Source: Clostridia bacterium (GTDB lineage: Bacteria; Bacillota; Clostridia; Oscillospirales; CAG-382). Taken from it: a stretch of 46,669 nucleotides of DNA. The DNA lies in assembly GCA_017629175.1 (NCBI GenBank), contig JAGBXS010000082.1:1-46669 (forward strand). Reading direction: 5' to 3'. Made by a program: the position numbers and the translations under genes. A model generated the notes under the pieces. That model had not been told where the DNA came from and made no database searches. It saw nothing but the letters and a program-made list of their open reading frames with translations. Every line of letters begins with the position of its first letter. The stretch's first letter is position 1. Positions 42,376 to 46,669 of the stretch are shown one piece after another.

Positions 42376-44367
42376 TTAAGTGTTCAAATAATCTTCGATG
42401 GCTTCCTCCAGCATCTTACGCGCTTCAGCCATGTCGCTGATAGGCTGTCCGTCCTTGGACAAACGGGCGCCCGCAGATTGGAAGTGGCCGCCGCCACCAA
42501 GACGGCTGACAATGTTAACGACGTTAAACGTACCGTCGGATCTTGCGGAGAGGCTGATGCCGGTATCCAAGGTGTACAACACGAAGGATGCCACAATGCC
42601 ATCGATATTAACCAGCCTTTCGGCGGATTTTGCGGCGGCAACCATGTTGTTCTGATCGGATTCGCCGTCGAAATAGGAGATCATGAACTGATCGTGGAAA
42701 ACGTACTTCTTTTGCTCAAACTGATCGATACGGTCAAATTCAGCAAGATCGGTTTTGAACAGCAGCTTTGCTTTTGCGGGATCCGCTCCTGCCATACGAA
42801 GGTACGAGCAAGCGCGGAAGGTTCGTGATCCGGTATCTCTGGTAAAGAATTGGGTATCCAAAAGGATGCCGATGAGCATCAACTGCGCTTCCTCTGCACG
42901 GAGATATCCGTCGGGAATAGAAAGCTCAAGAATCTCGCAAACCAATTCCGAGGCACTGGATGCGTTGGGATCAATGTTGGTGGGCGTGAGAACGTTCTCC
43001 TCTAAATGCTTATCCAGCGTATGGTGGTCGATCACGATCACGCGCTGTGCACTTCGGTAAAGATCTTCTGCGAAGAAGTTCCCTGGATTGGAAGCGTCGG
43101 TGATGATCAGCAACGTATAGGGCGTCATCAGATCCATTCCTCGTCGAGCATCCACAAACATGGTATCGTATTCGGGAAGCTCGCTCAACATACGGAAAGC
43201 GGGTTCAATATTCACCTCATCGATATCGGTAACGATGTTGACGGTTTTTCCTAAGAACATGGCAAGCTTTGCTATACCGATGTTGGAGGCGATGGAGTCG
43301 AAGTCGGGGCGTCTGTGTCCCATGACCAAAACATTACTGCTGGTTCGAATATTATCCACAAGCAAATCGCGGCAGATACGGGAGCGGATCGCCGTTTGCT
43401 TTTGTACGGATTTGGTTTTTCCGCCGTAGGTCAAATAACCGTCTGCGGTTTTGACCACAGCGGTGGCGCCGCCCTTCTGGAAGGCAATGCGCAGAGCACT
43501 GAGTGCGCTGTTCTCTTTTTCCGCAAGGCTGCCGTTCTCCTCGGAAACGCCGATGGAGATGGTCAAAGGAGATGCGTATGCGCCGGAGGAAAGCTGGGAC
43601 ACGGTATCGATGATGGAGAACTTGTCTTCTGCCATGCCCGCAATGTAGCGATGGTCGAAAAGCATGATAAACTTTCCGTCTTCGTATTCCATCAAAATCG
43701 CGTCAATGCTCTTGGCCCACTCCGTCAACGCAAGGTTGATCTTTGCGGTGGTCATACGGAAGGTCTCGTTACCGTTTTGCGAAAGCTCAGAGGCATTATC
43801 CACCGCAATGTACGCCAAACGCACATTGTTATCCTTCAGCTGCTGCTTCAAAGCAAACTCGCGGGATGCATCCATAAGGAACGCGGCAAAATACTTTTTA
43901 CTCTTTGTGTTAAGCTCGATCAAACGAACGTGAAATAAGCCGTCTCTGTTTTCAAACTCAAAGGTTTCGTTTTCCGAAGCGTAGGCATTTTCCATTCTCT
44001 CGTAGGAAAAAACGCCGTCAAAGATCTTGTCTGCGGAAGGCAAGGTTACGTAAGAGGAAAGCTCTTTGAGATTTTCAAAGCGTTTGTTGGCCCAAATGAT
44101 CTTGTCTCCCTCGCCTACAACCAAAACAGGTGCATCGATGGATTTGAGAATATTTGGCAATACGGTGGAAATTGCGCTCGTACGGTAACGGAACAGATGA
44201 AATCTGCCGCCGGGAGTACGTAAAAACACGAAAATACCGTAAAATACGCAGATCGCGGAGAAGAACAACCCTACCATAAACGAATATTGGAAAATGGTCA
44301 GCGTTGCAAAAGCCAGAATGGCAAAAGCGATGATGGAATCGATCCATTTTTGAAATCTGCTTTTCAT
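42376..44367 (-). CDS. gdpP: Cyclic-di-AMP phosphodiesterase GdpP
   Basis: GdpP hydrolyses c-di-AMP and so sets potassium and turgor balance. The 663-residue protein has two N-terminal membrane helices (about 10-50), a PAS-like domain (about 75-165), a degenerate GGDEF domain (about 175-300), and DHH/DHHA1 domains. The DHH metal residues are seen in GHRRPDFDS, the VIDHH pair and the GGGGHFQSAGA loop. It heads the gdpP-rplI-dnaB-tilS-ftsH run and has its own promoter at 44426-44455. Confidence 0.95.
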   Translation of the reverse strand: MKSRFQKWIDSIIAFAILAFATLTIFQYSFMVGLFFSAICVFYGIFVFLRTPGGRFHLFRYRTSAISTVLPNILKSIDAPVLVVGEGDKIIWANKRFENLKELSSYVTLPSADKIFDGVFSYERMENAYASENETFEFENRDGLFHVRLIELNTKSKKYFAAFLMDASREFALKQQLKDNNVRLAYIAVDNASELSQNGNETFRMTTAKINLALTEWAKSIDAILMEYEDGKFIMLFDHRYIAGMAEDKFSIIDTVSQLSSGAYASPLTISIGVSEENGSLAEKENSALSALRIAFQKGGATAVVKTADGYLTYGGKTKSVQKQTAIRSRICRDLLVDNIRTSSNVLVMGHRRPDFDSIASNIGIAKLAMFLGKTVNIVTDIDEVNIEPAFRMLSELPEYDTMFVDARRGMDLMTPYTLLIITDASNPGNFFAEDLYRSAQRVIVIDHHTLDKHLEENVLTPTNIDPNASSASELVCEILELSIPDGYLRAEEAQLMLIGILLDTQFFTRDTGSRTFRACSYLRMAGADPAKAKLLFKTDLAEFDRIDQFEQKKYVFHDQFMISYFDGESDQNNMVAAAKSAERLVNIDGIVASFVLYTLDTGISLSARSDGTFNVVNIVSRLGGGGHFQSAGARLSKDGQPISDMAEARKMLEEAIEDYLNT

Positions 44368-44403
44368 TGTCCGGTCCGCTCCTTTCTGTTTTGCTCACAT
44401 AGC

Positions 44404-44417
44404 TTGATGTATATCAA
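44404..44417. promoter_or_regulatory. Small palindrome at the gdpP transcription start
   Basis: TTGAT-GTAT-ATCAA lies at about +2 to +15 relative to the expected start. It is a possible operator; the binding protein is unknown. Confidence 0.35.
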
Positions 44418-44425
44418 AACACAAT

Positions 44426-44455
44426 ATTATACACCAAGCAGAGAGTATCTGTCAA
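44426..44455 (-). promoter_or_regulatory. Promoter of the gdpP-rplI-dnaB-tilS-ftsH operon
   Basis: TTGACA, 18 nt, TATAAT on the minus strand, immediately after the topoisomerase stop codon. Confidence 0.85.
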
Positions 44456-44457
44456 GG

Positions 44458-46668
44458 TTAATTTTGGCTTTTTTCTGCTAAGGTGCAGGCAACACCGGTA
44501 GCAGGCAGGTTGGACTTACGATAACGGGAAGGTTTATCCAAAGGCAATTCCAAAGGATCATAAGGCGTGACGGAAGAAATTTTAGCCCCCTTCTTAAGGG
44601 TGAACACGGAAGAGCCTGCCGAGGAGCGCGTCGCCTTCTCGACGATCTGTTCCTCCTTGACCAGCAAAGCTCTGCCGTCATCGGATCGGAGGAAGTATTC
44701 CCCGCCCTTATGCACCATAAAGACGCCGACAGCCTTCATGCCGGTTGCCAAGGCGTTTGTCAGCTTTTTGCGGTTGGTTTTGGTCTGATAGGAATCCAGC
44801 GGGATTTTGACCGCTTTTCCGTTTTCGTAGAAGACCACCAATGAGCCCTCGTAAGATTTCAAAGGCACTGCCGCAACGACCTTTTCGTTGGGATCGAAGG
44901 ATAAAACGGCGGGAACGTAAGCGCCCAAGGCGGAAGCTTTACAATCATCAAAATCGTTCAACCGTGATTTATAGACCTGCGCTCCGTCGGTAAAGAACAG
45001 CACCTCGTAGGCATTGGAAACCTCTTGCTTGAACAGCAAGCCGTCGTTTTCCTTGAACTTTTGCACATCGCTGCCCCTTAAGGAGGCGGGAGTACATTTC
45101 TTGAAGTAGCCCTCTCGGCTCAGGAACATCACGCAGGGATAATCCTCGATGGTTTCGGTGGTGTCCACTTCCTTGATCTCGCTTTGCTCGAGCAAATGGG
45201 TTTTGCGGGGCTTGCCGTATTTCTCGGCAATTTTCGACAACTGCTTGGCAATGACGGTTTTGATACGTCTGTCGCTGGCGATCAGCGCCTTCAGCTCTTC
45301 GATCTCTTTTTCCAGATCCTCGATCTCGTCGATGCGATTAATGATGTATTCCCTGTTCAGATTGCGCAGTTTGATCTCGGCGACAAACTCCGCCTGGGTC
45401 TGATCGATGGAGAAGCCTGCCATCAAATTGGGAATAACGTCCTTTTCGTTCTCAGTTTCGCGGATGATACGAATTGCTTTGTCGATATCCAAAAGGATCT
45501 CGCGAAGACCATACAGAAGATGAAGCTTATCGCTTTTCTTGGAGAGGTCAAAAATAAAGTTACGGCGGAGACATTCAACACGGAAGGCCACCCACTCGTC
45601 AAGGATCTCCAAAATACCCAGCGTTTGCGGAACGCCGCCCACAAGTACGTTGAAGTTGCAGGAGAAGTCACACTCCAAGATGTGGGATTTGTTCAGACGG
45701 GCAATCAGTTTTTCCACGTCGGTGTTCTTTTTCAGATCAATGGCGATGCGCAAGCCGTTGATATCGATCTCGTCACGAATGTCGTTGATATCTTTGATCT
45801 TGCCGTTTTTTACCAGATCTACAATGGCATCCTTGATCTTACCGGCGGTGGTGGTATACGGAATCTCGGTGATTTCGATTCTGTTTGACTTAGGATCATA
45901 TTCATAGCGGGAACGAATGGATACAGAGCCTCTTCCCGTGGTGTAGATATCACGAAGTTTATCTCGGTTATAGATGAGCAAGCCGCCCGTGGAAAAATCA
46001 GGGCCTTTCAAGACGTCCAGAAGACCCTCGACGTCGAAATCCGGCTCCTTGATAAAGCGGATGGTCGCTTCACAGATCTCCCGCAAATTGAAGGAACAAA
46101 TGGTGCTGGTCATACCGACAGCGATACCGTTGTTGGGTGAGACCAGGATATTGGGGAAAGAGGTAGGTAACAACGCCGGCTCGGTGGTGGTGTTATCGTA
46201 GTTGGGAACCATATCCACCGCGTCACGGTCAATGCCGTCGAATATTTCTTCGGAAATTTTAGCAAGCTTACATTCCGTATAACGGGATGCCGCAAAGGCA
46301 TCGTCGGAATACTGCTTACCAAAGGTACCCTTGGATTCAATAAAAGGGTGCAAAAGAGTTTCTCTGCCGGTGGTCAAACGAACCAGCGTCTCGTATATAG
46401 ATGCATCGCCGTGAGGGTTCAGCATCATGGTCTGACCTACCACCTTGGCGCATTTGGTCTTTGCGCCTGTCAAAAGCCCCATACGGTACATGGTGTAGAG
46501 AAGCTTTCTGTGGGCAGGCTTAAAGCCGTCGATGGCAGGAATTGCACGGGACACGATCACGCTCATGGCATAGGGCATATAGTTACTTTCCAGAACGTGG
46601 GTGATATTTACGTCAATAGGCTCTGCCGCCTGGATGAGAGGTTCTGTGTTCTTTTTTCTTTTTGCCAT
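44458..46668 (-). CDS. Type IIA DNA topoisomerase subunit A (ParC/GyrA-like)
   Basis: The 736-residue protein is complete, starting with an ATG at the right edge. The catalytic tyrosine is Y130 in AASRYTECKL. The winged-helix segment VSRAIPAIDGFKPAHRKLLYTM, the tower and coiled-coil, and a C-terminal beta-pinwheel follow. The GyrA box (QRRGGKG) that allows DNA wrapping is not seen, and the protein is shorter than GyrA, so a topoisomerase IV type is more likely. In the quinolone region the usual HPHGDSAVYD reads NPHGDASIYE (84-93), so the key Ser is Ala and the Asp is Glu. Its ATPase partner must lie to the right of the window. Confidence 0.9.
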   Translation of the reverse strand: MAKRKKNTEPLIQAAEPIDVNITHVLESNYMPYAMSVIVSRAIPAIDGFKPAHRKLLYTMYRMGLLTGAKTKCAKVVGQTMMLNPHGDASIYETLVRLTTGRETLLHPFIESKGTFGKQYSDDAFAASRYTECKLAKISEEIFDGIDRDAVDMVPNYDNTTTEPALLPTSFPNILVSPNNGIAVGMTSTICSFNLREICEATIRFIKEPDFDVEGLLDVLKGPDFSTGGLLIYNRDKLRDIYTTGRGSVSIRSRYEYDPKSNRIEITEIPYTTTAGKIKDAIVDLVKNGKIKDINDIRDEIDINGLRIAIDLKKNTDVEKLIARLNKSHILECDFSCNFNVLVGGVPQTLGILEILDEWVAFRVECLRRNFIFDLSKKSDKLHLLYGLREILLDIDKAIRIIRETENEKDVIPNLMAGFSIDQTQAEFVAEIKLRNLNREYIINRIDEIEDLEKEIEELKALIASDRRIKTVIAKQLSKIAEKYGKPRKTHLLEQSEIKEVDTTETIEDYPCVMFLSREGYFKKCTPASLRGSDVQKFKENDGLLFKQEVSNAYEVLFFTDGAQVYKSRLNDFDDCKASALGAYVPAVLSFDPNEKVVAAVPLKSYEGSLVVFYENGKAVKIPLDSYQTKTNRKKLTNALATGMKAVGVFMVHKGGEYFLRSDDGRALLVKEEQIVEKATRSSAGSSVFTLKKGAKISSVTPYDPLELPLDKPSRYRKSNLPATGVACTLAEKSQN

Positions 46669-46669
46669 A

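Overview
The window looks like chromosome from a spore-forming, strictly anaerobic, hydrogen-metabolising member of the Clostridia (Bacillota). Three things point there. There is a complete [FeFe]-hydrogenase maturation set (hydE, hydG, hydF plus a TM1266-type regulator). There are sporulation or germination genes (yunB, cwlD, a SpoIIM-like gene beside xerD). The rest is typical of low-to-medium-GC Gram-positives: a class B sortase, CwlD amidase, GdpP, strong AGGAGG ribosome binding sites, TTGACA/TATAAT promoters and a CGAAC-N4-GTTCG LexA box. Most of the sequence is core genome; I see no phage, insertion sequence, CRISPR array or rRNA operon.

Layout. 1-2979 (minus): PFL/DUF711 protein, its ACT-domain partner, and an unusual ABC permease fused to a degenerate ATPase, divergent from a Crp/Fnr regulator (3059-3697). 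3765-9058 (plus): envelope block with a membrane glycosyltransferase, a two-cohesin-like surface protein, a membrane protein, CwlD and RadA. 9206-12541 (minus): YesL-like membrane protein, XerD with altered catalytic residues, SpoIIM-like protein, ProC. 12976-15578 (minus): tmRNA directly behind smpB, acyl-ACP thioesterase, a second tyrosine recombinase. 15716-17510 (plus): CBM9-like protein, a tiny membrane protein, RluA-family pseudouridine synthase. 17546-23025 (minus): proteostasis block tig-clpX-nucleotidyltransferase-glyA-clpP, in which ClpP has Asn in place of the catalytic Asp. 23.2-24.2 kb (plus): sortase B without an obvious start codon. 24257-26194 (minus): LexA-controlled Y-family polymerase operon. 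26332-30136: a beta-helix (Cthe_2159-like) lipoprotein divergent from a two-component system. 30178-34218 (minus): hydrogenase maturation operon preceded by a candidate transcription attenuator with a leader ORF. 34390-37100: yunB (plus), TrmH-type methyltransferase and a DHHW-like membrane protein (minus). 37202-46668 (minus): ftsH, tilS, dnaB, rplI, gdpP and a type IIA topoisomerase A subunit.

The most interesting signals are: (1) the attenuator-like leader (terminator, competing antiterminator, 28-codon ORF) ahead of the hydrogenase maturation genes; (2) the fused permease/pseudo-ATPase; (3) the Ser-His-Asn ClpP; (4) a XerD in which two of six catalytic residues differ; (5) a sortase whose reading frame extends upstream without a start codon; (6) a SOS operator that encloses the Shine-Dalgarno sequence of the polymerase operon. 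Everything was read by eye; family names rest on motif recognition, not on database searches.
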